From Candida dubliniensis CD36 (taxonomy: Eukaryota > Ascomycota > Pichiomycetes > Serinales > Debaryomycetaceae), in contig NC_012860.1 of the NCBI RefSeq assembly GCF_000026945.1, forward strand, positions 1,364,001 through 1,428,000: 64,000 nt of DNA. The letters run 5' to 3'. Position 1 is the first letter of the stretch; each line of letters opens with the position of its first letter. Below the pieces are notes generated by a model that was not told the origin of the DNA, did no database searches, and saw nothing but the letters and a program-made list of their open reading frames with translations. Made by a program: the position numbers and the translations under genes. Of the stretch, positions 55,201 to 64,000 are shown piece after piece.

Positions 55201-58200
55201 ATATATATACTATTCATTTGTCCCAATTTCCCACCATTATGAAGAGTGACACTAATCATATTAGATACTTTCAAATACTCTGTACTGTTGTACTGTTCCT
55301 TTAACATTTGAAACTCTTTGAGTATACTTTTCACAAATGGTGGATACTTTTGTAGTCTCAATAAAGTTTCACTGTCGTTTTTGGATACCAAATTATTGAA
55401 AAACTCTTGCATCAAGTTTTTATCACAATTCATTTTTTCTAAAATCAGGGAAAATTCATCTTGTCTCATCAAGTAACATGTTCTCAAGAAATTAAATGGT
55501 AGTTCAACGTTAGCAGTTTTGTTTTCAGGGCCAGGTGTAAGTACCATACCGAGCAACAAAATAATGATATGAACTAGCCTTTTGCTAATTATCACATCAG
55601 GTTGCAAAATGGTTGTTTGCCTATACAACAATGTTTTTAATACGGAATCCAAATTTTCCTTGGAATGTGTAAACAGAATATCCCAATCCGATGCTAACCT
55701 AACAAACTTGACAACAACGTTATCGCCAATCATTTTCTTTACATATTGCAAATTGTGGCCAATTCCAAGCTCACTAATCGCAATTGAACACAATAAGAAT
55801 GTATCAAAATTCGAATAAGACACAAAATAGTTTTGATTTAACAATTCTTCGTTGTAATGATGTAATAATTGTATGGTGTTATTAAAAAACTGTTTTTCGT
55901 TGAAAACAAAATTTGTAACACTGATAAATTGGTTAATATGTCCTAATACTTCCGGGAACACAAGATCTAATAAAACAACTTTAGTAAAATCACTCAATTT
56001 CTCAAAGCTTTGTAAAAACGTTTCATTGGATAAGTTGGAAATATAAAAGCTTGCAATCAATTTAGAAAGTCTGTCAAAAGTTGTTTGCATATTTTTCTGA
56101 ATATCAACATTACTCCACAGTAGTGATAACTTCAAATAACCCAACAACTCAACGATTCCTTCGAGAAATTCTTTACTGAGATAAAATGTCTGCAACAATT
56201 TTGATTTCTCAAATCCGACTTTTATTGAGGTGATATATTGGTTGATCAAGTGAAGAACATTCAAAGCCAACGTTACATTTTCTTGATTGCTACTTTTGAT
56301 TGGGGTTGAGGGATTACTATGAAGTAATTTCCCTGATTTAAGACTCAAAATGTACATAGAATTCAAAACCAAATTGTTCAATAACAATAAAAACTCGGGG
56401 ATAATCAATTGCTGTAAGTTGTTTATATTTGAGTTTAATACTTCTGTCAAATCTCTATTTTGAGAAAGCTCGGGATTGGTGGTATCTTGAGTATCAATTC
56501 CAAAGGATGCTAGAAACATTGAACACAATACTGTTTCGTTATCCCACCAATCTTTTAAAAACAGAGTCAATACATCCAATCCGTGATTCAATTGGAAAAA
56601 CTTTCGTATTATGTGGGTGCCTAACACCTTGAGTAATTTAGTCAAAAGTCGAATTCCACAATTAACAACTATCTCGGACTCTTGGAATCGAAATAAAAGT
56701 AGAATCCAGTGAATAGTAATGGACCTTGAAAATTTCTTTAAAGTTTTTATGGAAGTTGTTGAGTCACATAAATAGTCAGTTAATACTTGTAAAGTTATTG
56801 TGCCACATACAGTTGAGCTATCGTTATTATACAAGGCAAAAATAATATACGATGAAAACAAAACAATGGTTTCAACAGACGAATCAAGATGAAGAATTCC
56901 TGTCAAAGTTTGTGCCAACTGTTCTTTAAATGTTTGTGACATATTATAATCATCAATTTTCAGCTCCTTGATGAATTGAACAAGTTTACGTAATATCTTC
57001 ATTTTCCGCAACTCGTTGTAATTATACTCTTTATGTCTTGATGTGTATAATAGCAAGTGTATTTGAAATAACAAGTAATCAAATGATTCAGTTCCATAAT
57101 GTAAATCAAAATTGAGTACTAGTATACGATAGCTAATTGGATTCACAACTGCAGATTCATAAGGATACTCATAATCGTGTCCAGAAAATTCAAGTAAAAT
57201 ATTGAGCAAATTGGTTTCTGGTTCGACATCATCCAACACTTTATCAAATTTCAATTGTTTGTTGAAATCCTTGTATTTGGTTAGAAGGACAGACAATATT
57301 CCATATCCGTTGAAACTTTCAAACTCTTTTTCTAATCGCCAATTATTGGACAATAATGTTAGCAAAAGGGATAACACTGTATATACTATTGAATCGCGAA
57401 GTTGGGGATTGGTAATTTCAAGTGATGTTTCTAGAATTCGTAATACTACAGATGATCCACCGATAACATTAAATGCTTGATAAATAGATCTCTGATTGTT
57501 AAAAATAATTGAACTAGTGACACTCTGTCTCACATTTTTCTTTCCTTGATGTAAAATATTTTGGAAAAAATCATTAGAATCAAACGTAACATTTTCACCT
57601 TTTATTTTTGATAACGAGTTGGCAATTTTCTCTTTATTCATATATTTATGAGCGGTGTTGAATTGGATTTTGTGAAAATTCCTTTCTCTAATTCTGGTGC
57701 CCCCAAAAGTTGCAAGAGTATTCTTATCATTTTTAGCAGCCGTTGATGAACCAAACATGTGATTATTATTATTGCTGTTAACCCCGATATTTTTCTTCTG
57801 TTCTTTGATTTCATTAAACTTAAGGGCTACGTTGAATAGCCCTTGATGGTTTAGTTGGGTTAGTAAATGTAGTGTGGTGTCATTAGCAAAATCTTTCACT
57901 TCCCAGTCAAACCCTAACCCCAAATTGTATAACAAGTTGATCCATTCATTTGACAAAATAGTATTCAAAATAGTCAAATTTCGAAGAATGATTTCATTAT
58001 TTCTTAAAGCAATGTCCTCGGATTTTTCGCCAATCGATATTTTATTCCAGTTGCTTAAATGCTTGTGAAGTTCGGGACATGGAATAGATTCACTGTATTC
58101 TCCATCAATAAATAAGTTCAAATTTGTATAGTTATCATAAGTTAGCACAAAATGAACGAATCCCTGGTTTTTCTCTGTTTCTTGCAAGATATGATTAAAT

Positions 58201-59078
58201 GTATAACGAATTTTTGAACCATTTACATGATTTTTGATTTCAACCATAAATTGAGTATAGTTAATTAATTTAATTTTTAGTAAAGCTCCATTATGGTCAT
58301 TCCCATTAACAGGACCAGAACTTGAAACAGTAAACAATGTCATGGCATCTTCATTGAAATTGTGTAATTGTCGATTCACTTTGAACCAGGAATGGATACT
58401 AAATGTTTTCTTCAAATTATCATTACTAAACGGGAAATTGATTCGTTTTGTAATTGAGACAACAGGGAATTGAGCTTGATATTTGGTATATATTTGCAAC
58501 AACATTTCTGATAAAATAAGATTTGCAATAGGGTTCTTTTTTTGGATCAATGGATTGACCAATTTTTTGAAATGCCTTGTATCACATCCAAATTCCATAT
58601 ATAGAATTATCAATCTCATATATTGACTAATAATGCTTGGTTGTCTGATATTTTCCAAAGTAGCACCTCTTCCAATACTCAATTTCTTCAAAAATGAATC
58701 AATCAAATACTCCAAAGTATTATGCAGTAATATTCTTAATCTAAATGAAGAAGAAATAATAAAAATAAGAATTTCTAATATGATAATCTTGAATTCATCA
58801 TTATCCTCATCATCTTTATTGTTACTAGTCAAATCCTGCTCTAGATATGATAATATTTCATTAATATTTGGCTCATGCTCCAAACTAATTGCATCAATAT
58901 CAAGAACAACATTATTGGATATAATTAATGATAATGATGAAAATTCAGTAATTTTATCCAGTATTTCAACTTGCCAATTGATTATTAGTTCTTGATTGAG
59001 TCGTAATGTAGGAAAATTATTATATAGCAAATTGATTAACTCAATTTCTTTTGCTTCTCTTGTATTCAATGAATTCAT
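52275..59078 (-). CDS. BPH1: BEACH-domain protein Bph1
   Basis: Predicted 2267 residues, one uninterrupted exon. A lectin/ConA-like segment sits at about 219-360 (FSIHSWFKVNRQL, FVHFVLTYDNYTNLNLFIDG). Long helical armadillo-like repeats follow. A PH-like domain covers about 1445-1560 after an acidic linker (SNETEGEEEETEI). The BEACH domain covers about 1633-1916, with KKWKLGEMSNFYYLMIVNTLAGR, YPVFPWVIADY, HYGTHYSS, LPEFLVNEN and LHLWIDLIFGYKQ. WD40 repeats fill about 2000-2267. Bph1 is the yeast relative of the Chediak-Higashi/LYST and neurobeachin proteins; a role in vacuole or protein sorting and cell-wall integrity is known from S. cerevisiae. The size fits S. cerevisiae Bph1 (about 2170 residues). 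Confidence 0.95.
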   Translation of the reverse strand: MNSLNTREAKEIELINLLYNNFPTLRLNQELIINWQVEILDKITEFSSLSLIISNNVVLDIDAISLEHEPNINEILSYLEQDLTSNNKDDEDNDEFKIIILEILIFIISSSFRLRILLHNTLEYLIDSFLKKLSIGRGATLENIRQPSIISQYMRLIILYMEFGCDTRHFKKLVNPLIQKKNPIANLILSEMLLQIYTKYQAQFPVVSITKRINFPFSNDNLKKTFSIHSWFKVNRQLHNFNEDAMTLFTVSSSGPVNGNDHNGALLKIKLINYTQFMVEIKNHVNGSKIRYTFNHILQETEKNQGFVHFVLTYDNYTNLNLFIDGEYSESIPCPELHKHLSNWNKISIGEKSEDIALRNNEIILRNLTILNTILSNEWINLLYNLGLGFDWEVKDFANDTTLHLLTQLNHQGLFNVALKFNEIKEQKKNIGVNSNNNNHMFGSSTAAKNDKNTLATFGGTRIRERNFHKIQFNTAHKYMNKEKIANSLSKIKGENVTFDSNDFFQNILHQGKKNVRQSVTSSIIFNNQRSIYQAFNVIGGSSVVLRILETSLEITNPQLRDSIVYTVLSLLLTLLSNNWRLEKEFESFNGYGILSVLLTKYKDFNKQLKFDKVLDDVEPETNLLNILLEFSGHDYEYPYESAVVNPISYRILVLNFDLHYGTESFDYLLFQIHLLLYTSRHKEYNYNELRKMKILRKLVQFIKELKIDDYNMSQTFKEQLAQTLTGILHLDSSVETIVLFSSYIIFALYNNDSSTVCGTITLQVLTDYLCDSTTSIKTLKKFSRSITIHWILLLFRFQESEIVVNCGIRLLTKLLKVLGTHIIRKFFQLNHGLDVLTLFLKDWWDNETVLCSMFLASFGIDTQDTTNPELSQNRDLTEVLNSNINNLQQLIIPEFLLLLNNLVLNSMYILSLKSGKLLHSNPSTPIKSSNQENVTLALNVLHLINQYITSIKVGFEKSKLLQTFYLSKEFLEGIVELLGYLKLSLLWSNVDIQKNMQTTFDRLSKLIASFYISNLSNETFLQSFEKLSDFTKVVLLDLVFPEVLGHINQFISVTNFVFNEKQFFNNTIQLLHHYNEELLNQNYFVSYSNFDTFLLCSIAISELGIGHNLQYVKKMIGDNVVVKFVRLASDWDILFTHSKENLDSVLKTLLYRQTTILQPDVIISKRLVHIIILLLGMVLTPGPENKTANVELPFNFLRTCYLMRQDEFSLILEKMNCDKNLMQEFFNNLVSKNDSETLLRLQKYPPFVKSILKEFQMLKEQYNSTEYLKVSNMISVTLHNGGKLGQMNSIYIKSFEKDCELIKSQTMNAELVKFNRLVQDKEESIKHLISTYHGLKTEVSRLFEDHAAAKSYVLDYIENTNRMRKRLIVEDQLPESERLTYNIDVPLKQIDSFTNSSAIHQYDAAITATGIDTLSLSSSNEEVSPYGEDSFEFVESNETEGEEEETEINHVYEDKNRKVSRSLYVGDQIVTLWNISQINGLVPIESLMILGLSHLYLIENYFHSKDGNVIDVEDAPPELRDPILQLVNSQSSNILKNDGKLHRSKNWSLDKLSCISKRHFLLRDIALEMFFSDGASILITCLTTKDRDAIYNKLYSFASGKGVDYDLIQALQSSTHDSLYSFGASSLSSKLVSAFSQTSISNMMFLEATKKWKLGEMSNFYYLMIVNTLAGRTFNDLTQYPVFPWVIADYKSETLDLSDPRTFRDLSKPMGAQTPARENEFRERFEALDSLNDHDAPAFHYGTHYSSAMIVTSFLIRLKPYVQSYLLLQGGKFDHADRLFNSVERAWLSASRDNTTDVRELTPEFYYLPEFLVNENNFEFGKLQNGESSHDVELPPWAKGDPKIFIAKNREALESSYVSANLHLWIDLIFGYKQSGEEAVKALNVFHHLSYSGAINLDNINDEVEKRAVIGMINNFGQTPCKLFNRPHPLRDVLNLPNYYLTQFDGNASRLKLVFESKLKAPISKLEISSKNANRWVGRQNCISCEDDLLIRKAKKLKHECGSLLVNDTLFLSVHSSDITTVLQLGHKLFVTGAEDGSIYVWKCNLRPTTTLQYEALLRGHLTSVLKIVYTKSFKFGASIDKDGIVIVWDFIRFKYVRKLIPPVLTEENATVSPLLAVSNESGNFATVHFDKNLNGLLQLFTINGELIISFEFPAIEGQRIDAITFATTNSIMVDNTRNINVNKHIYWSKEILAVARKKSIELWELIPDNGWELKQLDKVDLQDKISGDITVIELFKCSEVDTEDKLIRGNLKLVIGDSTGKVYTL

Positions 59079-59549
59079 TCCATTAACATCTATTTTTAAA
59101 CAAAATGTGTTAAACTAACAAATACGAAACCAAAAAAAAAAAAAAAGCAAAAAGGAAAGAAGGGTAAACCAATTTCGTATGTATGATTTGCTGCTCTCAA
59201 TGTATGTGTTATTATCAATCAATTAATTTTTGTATCGTTTAATATTTGGTCTTGGTCGTCAGTGAATGTTATTCTAGTTTATTTTACGATTTATGGAGAC
59301 AGAGAAAGGGGGGAACACCAGAGGCAAATATTGCGACATTTGTTTTATTGTCGCAGTTTTTTTGTTTTATCAAATGCTTTTTGTTGTAGACTGCAAAACG
59401 ACATTATTTGATTATGGAGGAACCAACTAAGATGGTAGTCTACATCACTTAATTTATATTTGCTAAATGTGTAATACATGTGGGGGTGTACAGACGTAAT
59501 ATTGAGTTTGCTATTCCATGCCTTCTCTTTTTTTAAATCAAAACACTAC
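59079..59549. other. BPH1 promoter region
   Basis: 471 bp between the BPH1 ATG and the UBP12 stop, both - strand. AT-rich with one A run; nothing else recognised. Confidence 0.6.
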
Positions 59550-62500
59550 TTATCCAGAATTAGAATCAGTGGCATCAATTTCACCATCAGTTTCAATTGG
59601 TACTGGTGACGAAGTGACTTCTTGGCGACCGTTGCTCTTGATATGTACCAACTTATTGCTGTTATTTTCTTTTGAAAGCAATCTTTGTTTGCGGATATTG
59701 GAATCTTCTACTTCTGCTTCATAGTCATAATCATTATCTTCATCATCAAAGTTGAACTGAGTGGTTTGTTGAGAGGTATTGGTTTCAGTAGTTGATGGTT
59801 TGAGATCATCAAATGGCCTTGATTTTTTCACTGTTTCATTCTCTTCCTGTTCCTGTTCTTGTTCCTCTTTCTGTTTCTCTGCTTCTTCATCAATTATATC
59901 TTGTTCAATTTTGGCATAGGCGTTAACCATTTGGCCAACATCTTGGAGAGCTAGTCTTTTCTTCTGTAAAGTCTCAGAGTACTCTTCTCTACCTTTTTGA
60001 AGTAATTCAATAAAGTTTTTCCCTCCCAAAATACCAGATCCTCTTGAACTTCTTCGGCGGTAGAATAAAAGGTATGCAGAGTTTGCAACGACTTCTTCAG
60101 GATTATTAATCTCAGTAACCCGACTGTCATTAAAATAATACCATTTATCGTCTCTAAAGTTCTTTACAGAAGCGGTGTAATGACCACCTCCTAATCCACC
60201 ATAATGATTGTCAACTGCAATCAAATCGTACAAACAATCTTCAGCCTTCAAGTCAGTATTAGCAACATACGAACTTATATCTAACTCTTCAATTGGGAAA
60301 TCAACTAAAACATCAATCTTATCACTAAATGCCCGAGCACTATGAAATCTTTTCAAATGAATAGTGAGAATATCTCCAGTTGACCAAAGCTGGATTGTCT
60401 TTGTTGCACGTTTGTGTTCTGTACAACGTGGACAATACCATAAATCATGCTCCCCTAAAATCTCTGGTGTGCTAAAACTTTTAAGACAATCAGATAATGT
60501 GATCTTAGCTTTTCTTTGTCTTTCAAAATGAGCTCTATTTTTTTCCAATTCTGGATTTGGTAAATTCGATATATTTTCCCATGCTTGTAATTCCTTGTCT
60601 CCAAAGCAGCGTTGGAAAATTTCTTTATCCCAATCACATAATAAAACAGTGTCCTTCGATATCAATGTAGTAGAATTCAACTCTGCTGATGAACTTTCAA
60701 AGTTGCTTTCCATAGGCGAGTTTACATTCGAAGGTTTTGTGGATTCCGAATATGTAGATGGTGGAGGTAACGGTAAGTTTGATGTTGAATCAAACAAGCT
60801 TCCTAAATTGGCTTCACTTTCTGTTTCTTCATCGGATGAAGGAATGTGCCCTCCATTATTATTTCTAACAGGTAATGGTGGTGGCACCATTTCAGCGGGT
60901 ACGGCTGATTGCTGCTTAAGAGTTTCCTCTTTATTTATTAGTACAAATCCATCTTGTTCTTCCAGTGCCCTGCTACTATTATCTGATCCTGATGATCTGG
61001 CTTCTTCTTGCTCTGCCAAATTTTCGTTGACTTCATCGACCAATTGATCCATTTCATCATCCATTTTTTTATAATCTGGATAAAAATAGTAGTTGCGCTT
61101 TGATTCTGATAATTGGTCCGATAAAGGCTTGAAATCACTAAAAGTTGGTTTGTGTGTAGGAACATTAATGATTCTCTCTGCTTGTTTGAATTTATTTGTT
61201 TGGTTAAAATTGTACCTGTTACGAAGGGATGAATTTAATTTAGGGCTATAGTCATGGACATACATGATTTTGAACCCAAAATTAGCACCAAGGTATGGGT
61301 TAGCCAACGACACTTCACTATCATAGCCTTCGTCGTTGTCATTATAGTCCGTACCTTCTAATGATTGTGGCAATGCAGGGAAATCCAGTTTCTTGTAAAA
61401 CTCTTTCTCAACATAACCTTGACAACTCTTTTTGATCTTTTCATATTCCTCGACCAAGTCAATCTTGCTCAATAGAGAAGCTGTTTCTAACAATTTCTTT
61501 CTGATAAAACCAAAACTGTTCACATCTACCTCTTTATTCATCACCACAAATAAAGGTATTCCAAAAAAATTAACCATTTGATATGAACTATCAGCATCCT
61601 CAACAGCATTGAAAACCGGCACAATGATATCAACTGCAGGGTTATGTGGAACAATGTATACTATAACATCATCTGTATCTCTGATGATATCGCTGATGGG
61701 TAAAAATTTGTTCTTGTTGTAATCTAATTGGAAGTCAGAATAGATTGCATTTTGAAAGATCTCGTAAATAAACAATTCTGTAGATGGAATATTCAAGAAA
61801 TTACTTAGGTAACCAAGTAAATCATCAAAATTAGACGTCTTATTCAACTCAACTTCCAACTTCATTATCCTTTCAGGTATAACACCTTCGTTGGACAAAT
61901 CCACAATAGTGAATGTGTGATACCATTTCTTACTGATCGGTAGAGGTAAAGTCAAGTCATTAAAGGGATCAAAAGTTATGGATTTCTTACCGCAATCAGG
62001 ACAGATTAATGTAGATTGATACAACCCAGTAAATAAATCGATTATCACCGAGTCGTTTCTTGCCTTATGTTGGTTCCAACAAGTATTGGCTAATTTGTTT
62101 ATCGCTTGAGGATCATCTATTTCGTCATCTTTTAATTCAGGCTTTTCGCAATAAGGTTTTTTGTGGATTCTATTCAAATCCTCATGAAGAGCATCTAACA
62201 ACCAACTCAATAGCTCTTGTGAATCTTGTTGAAGATACCCAGAAAACATGGAGGAGTATCTCCCGATAGTTGATTTGAATTCTCTAGGTGAAATACTAGA
62301 CCCATTCTTCACGTGATCAAAAGCCTGTTTTAAAAGGGATCCAAATGCATTGGCAACATCACCATGATAACCCAAGGGGTTGTCGAAATTCAATTCTTTC
62401 TTGTAAATGTTGTAGAAGAAATAATAGTTAATCTCAGGAACATGTAATAGACATTGCAAAGCCGAGTTCATATAACAAGTGTTCCCCATGTTTGATAATC

Positions 62501-63479
62501 CAAGGTGTCCACCACCTTGTGCTACTTCTTCGTATGCGTTCGAATGAGACAAAATGAATTGATCAGTGGGGAATTCTGTCTGATGTTTTTCTTTTGTCTC
62601 CACCATTATATGATAGGTGTTAGCCATGATACCTTGATTCTTCAAGGCATCATCAAGCATATTTGGTGAAACTAGGGTTTTTTGGGAAATATCAAACATA
62701 AAAGTTTGTACTGAAATCAAATACTGTAAATCTTTGTCTTGAGGAATAATAAACCAAATTCTATAATCTTTCATCGATTTGCGCGGTGCCTTAAGAACAT
62801 TATAACGGATCAAATCCATTAAATTATAAAAAGTGCTTGTTTTCGAAAGAGACACTGGTATTGGTGAATCATGGTGTCCATGATGATGACCATGGCTGCT
62901 TCCATTATGACGGTGTCGCAAGTATGTCGGTTGAGTCTTTTTGCCTAGTTGGTAAACCCAAAATAGGGGAGTGTTTCTTTCAATCTCTTTTTCTTTGGTT
63001 TCTGGATTGATAATAATAGCTCTAATAATTGGTTGGCCCAATATTCCAAACCATTCACCAAGATACTCAAATACTTTGGTCGATACATGACAGGAAGGGA
63101 CCGGTTCCTCGTTCTCAGGGTATAAAATACCTTGCTGATCGACTACTAAGTGGAAATCAATAGGACCAAGCTTTTCCTTCAAATCACTAAAATTATCGAT
63201 TGGTAAATTCAAAAATTCATGCAAAAAATCTTGTGGAATAATATAACGTTCAGTTCCTTCCTTAATAACATCATTATGTAATAAATCATTAATCAATTGA
63301 CGTTTTGATGCAAGATTATCGTTGTGGTACTCTTCTGTTCGTTCATTTGATTCGTTATGACGGAGTTCGTTATCGACATTTGTTGTGTGTTCTGAATCTG
63401 TTGCTTCAATCTCATTTGTAGTCACAATTTCCTTCGCATCAGAAGGTATTTTGGATCGATCTTCTATATTGTCAGACAT
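59550..63479 (-). CDS. UBP12: Ubiquitin-specific protease Ubp12 (USP15/USP4 type)
   Basis: Predicted 1309 residues, like S. cerevisiae Ubp12 (about 1254). A DUSP-like domain covers about 57-150 (LGPIDFHLVVDQQGILYPE), followed by a His/Gly-rich linker and a ubiquitin-like stretch. The catalytic domain opens with GLSNMGNTCYMNSALQCL; Cys335 is the nucleophile. YLQQDSQELLSWLLDALHEDLN follows. Two CxxC pairs (LICPDCGKK near 500 and WYCPRCTEHKR near 1017) form the zinc ribbon. A long acidic, Pro-rich insertion (about 770-930) splits the domain. The histidine box NHYGGLGGGHYTASVKNF is near 1100 and AYLLFYRR near 1135. The C-terminal about 170 residues are acidic and coiled. It removes ubiquitin from substrates in the nucleus and cytosol. 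An ACGCGT lies 354 bp upstream. Confidence 0.95.
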   Translation of the reverse strand: MSDNIEDRSKIPSDAKEIVTTNEIEATDSEHTTNVDNELRHNESNERTEEYHNDNLASKRQLINDLLHNDVIKEGTERYIIPQDFLHEFLNLPIDNFSDLKEKLGPIDFHLVVDQQGILYPENEEPVPSCHVSTKVFEYLGEWFGILGQPIIRAIIINPETKEKEIERNTPLFWVYQLGKKTQPTYLRHRHNGSSHGHHHGHHDSPIPVSLSKTSTFYNLMDLIRYNVLKAPRKSMKDYRIWFIIPQDKDLQYLISVQTFMFDISQKTLVSPNMLDDALKNQGIMANTYHIMVETKEKHQTEFPTDQFILSHSNAYEEVAQGGGHLGLSNMGNTCYMNSALQCLLHVPEINYYFFYNIYKKELNFDNPLGYHGDVANAFGSLLKQAFDHVKNGSSISPREFKSTIGRYSSMFSGYLQQDSQELLSWLLDALHEDLNRIHKKPYCEKPELKDDEIDDPQAINKLANTCWNQHKARNDSVIIDLFTGLYQSTLICPDCGKKSITFDPFNDLTLPLPISKKWYHTFTIVDLSNEGVIPERIMKLEVELNKTSNFDDLLGYLSNFLNIPSTELFIYEIFQNAIYSDFQLDYNKNKFLPISDIIRDTDDVIVYIVPHNPAVDIIVPVFNAVEDADSSYQMVNFFGIPLFVVMNKEVDVNSFGFIRKKLLETASLLSKIDLVEEYEKIKKSCQGYVEKEFYKKLDFPALPQSLEGTDYNDNDEGYDSEVSLANPYLGANFGFKIMYVHDYSPKLNSSLRNRYNFNQTNKFKQAERIINVPTHKPTFSDFKPLSDQLSESKRNYYFYPDYKKMDDEMDQLVDEVNENLAEQEEARSSGSDNSSRALEEQDGFVLINKEETLKQQSAVPAEMVPPPLPVRNNNGGHIPSSDEETESEANLGSLFDSTSNLPLPPPSTYSESTKPSNVNSPMESNFESSSAELNSTTLISKDTVLLCDWDKEIFQRCFGDKELQAWENISNLPNPELEKNRAHFERQRKAKITLSDCLKSFSTPEILGEHDLWYCPRCTEHKRATKTIQLWSTGDILTIHLKRFHSARAFSDKIDVLVDFPIEELDISSYVANTDLKAEDCLYDLIAVDNHYGGLGGGHYTASVKNFRDDKWYYFNDSRVTEINNPEEVVANSAYLLFYRRRSSRGSGILGGKNFIELLQKGREEYSETLQKKRLALQDVGQMVNAYAKIEQDIIDEEAEKQKEEQEQEQEENETVKKSRPFDDLKPSTTETNTSQQTTQFNFDDEDNDYDYEAEVEDSNIRKQRLLSKENNSNKLVHIKSNGRQEVTSSPVPIETDGEIDATDSNSG

Positions 63480-64000
63480 GACACAACTTGGAAATAGAAA
63501 AAATCAGGTATCAGTTGTTTATAGAATAATTCAATTATTTATTATTGTTATTTCGAATAAGATATGCAGTTGTAAATTGGGGTTTGTATTTTCAGTTTTG
63601 TTGATAAAACAAAAAAAGATTACTTGAATCTTATTTTTTTTCTTTGTCTCTTCTCCATCCGTTGTAAAAAAAAAAAAAGAGTGCTTATATTTTTAGCAGC
63701 ACGTCGAGAAACTGCGAGGAAAGAGAGAAAGCAAAAAAAGAAAGAATTGTTGTCGACTCAAGGGGGATTAAGAAATTACAACGTAGATTATTGAGTCAGA
63801 TCTAATGCATAAGTAAAGAAAACAATATAATAACGCGTTTTTCTCGTGTACGAATAGATATCTTGATTGGTTCAACGTTACATATACTGTTTAAATTTAC
63901 AATATCTGGAAAGATTCTTTTCTTGTTGTTGAATGTTTAGAACTGAATATCTATTGCTAATAGACGTGTGGCTATTGCAAATTTTAAAAAGTGGCATTTG
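63480..64000. other. UBP12 promoter region, to window edge
   Basis: 521 bp upstream of the UBP12 ATG. Contains A runs, a GA-rich patch (about 63708-63750) and ACGCGT at 63833-63838. No coding sequence seen before the window ends. Confidence 0.6.
63833..63838. promoter_or_regulatory. ACGCGT (MCB-type) element
   Basis: Single perfect copy upstream of UBP12. In yeasts ACGCGT is bound by the G1/S factor MBF, but one 6-bp match alone is weak evidence. Confidence 0.25.

Noticed and set aside
1..64000. CRISPR array, LTR retrotransposon, insertion sequence or tRNA gene
   Set aside because: All repeats seen are short simple tandem repeats without spacers. No reverse transcriptase, integrase or transposase sequence and no paired LTRs were seen, and no tRNA T-loop/acceptor pattern was found by eye. 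A tRNAscan run could still change the tRNA statement.

Overview
The window looks like nuclear DNA of a CTG-clade yeast close to Candida albicans, C. dubliniensis or C. tropicalis. The grounds are: very AT-rich DNA with long homopolymer and microsatellite tracts; yeast introns with GTATGT donors and TACTAAC branch points; leucine in the ribosomal proteins encoded by TTA/TTG and not CTG; CTG codons concentrated in serine-rich disordered protein; and a ribosomal-protein promoter carrying both CACGTG (Cbf1-type) and TTTAGGG/CCCTAAA (Tbf1-type) sites. Proteins should be read with the alternative yeast nuclear code (CTG = Ser). I cannot fix the species from sequence alone.

Left part (1 to about 23.2 kb): only three genes, all on the + strand, in repeat-filled DNA. 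Gene-free stretches of about 6.5, 5.4 and 2.6 kb lie in front of them. The first two genes (6524-9139 and 14503-17919) encode diverged Bem1-like scaffolds with one SH3, a PX and a C-terminal PB1-like domain. The third (20562-23144) is a large disordered protein whose C-terminus also has a PB1-like pattern. This looks like a lineage-specific cluster of polarity-scaffold-type proteins and is the least ordinary part of the window.

Middle (23.2 to 45 kb): an AGC kinase of the Ypk3/S6-kinase type with a pair of CACGTG boxes upstream; a small secreted protein with a long upstream region; two tiny membrane-protein ORFs 2 nt apart; YUH1 (ubiquitin hydrolase); a THP3-like SAC3/GANP-domain gene; an unrecognised nuclear-looking protein with a duplicated LSPTLP motif; a Sel1-repeat DSF2-like protein; a DUF3445-type membrane-anchored protein; and a large, probably mitochondrial protein.

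Right part (45 to 64 kb): compact. It holds RPS14 (uS11), RPS22 (uS8) divergent from RPL39 (eL39), YIP3, SOP4/EMC7, a monocarboxylate-porter-like MFS transporter, BPH1 (BEACH) and UBP12. In S. cerevisiae RPL39, RPS22A, RPS14B, SOP4 and UBP12 lie together on chromosome X left (YJL189W to YJL197W), so this is an ancient partly conserved neighbourhood. Three genes here are split by introns and have first exons of only 6, 10 and 24 nt. RPL39 is invisible to ordinary ORF calling and was found by reading the sequence.

I saw no tRNA, rRNA, LTR retrotransposon or CRISPR array. Gene names are from remembered family features and were not checked by a database search.
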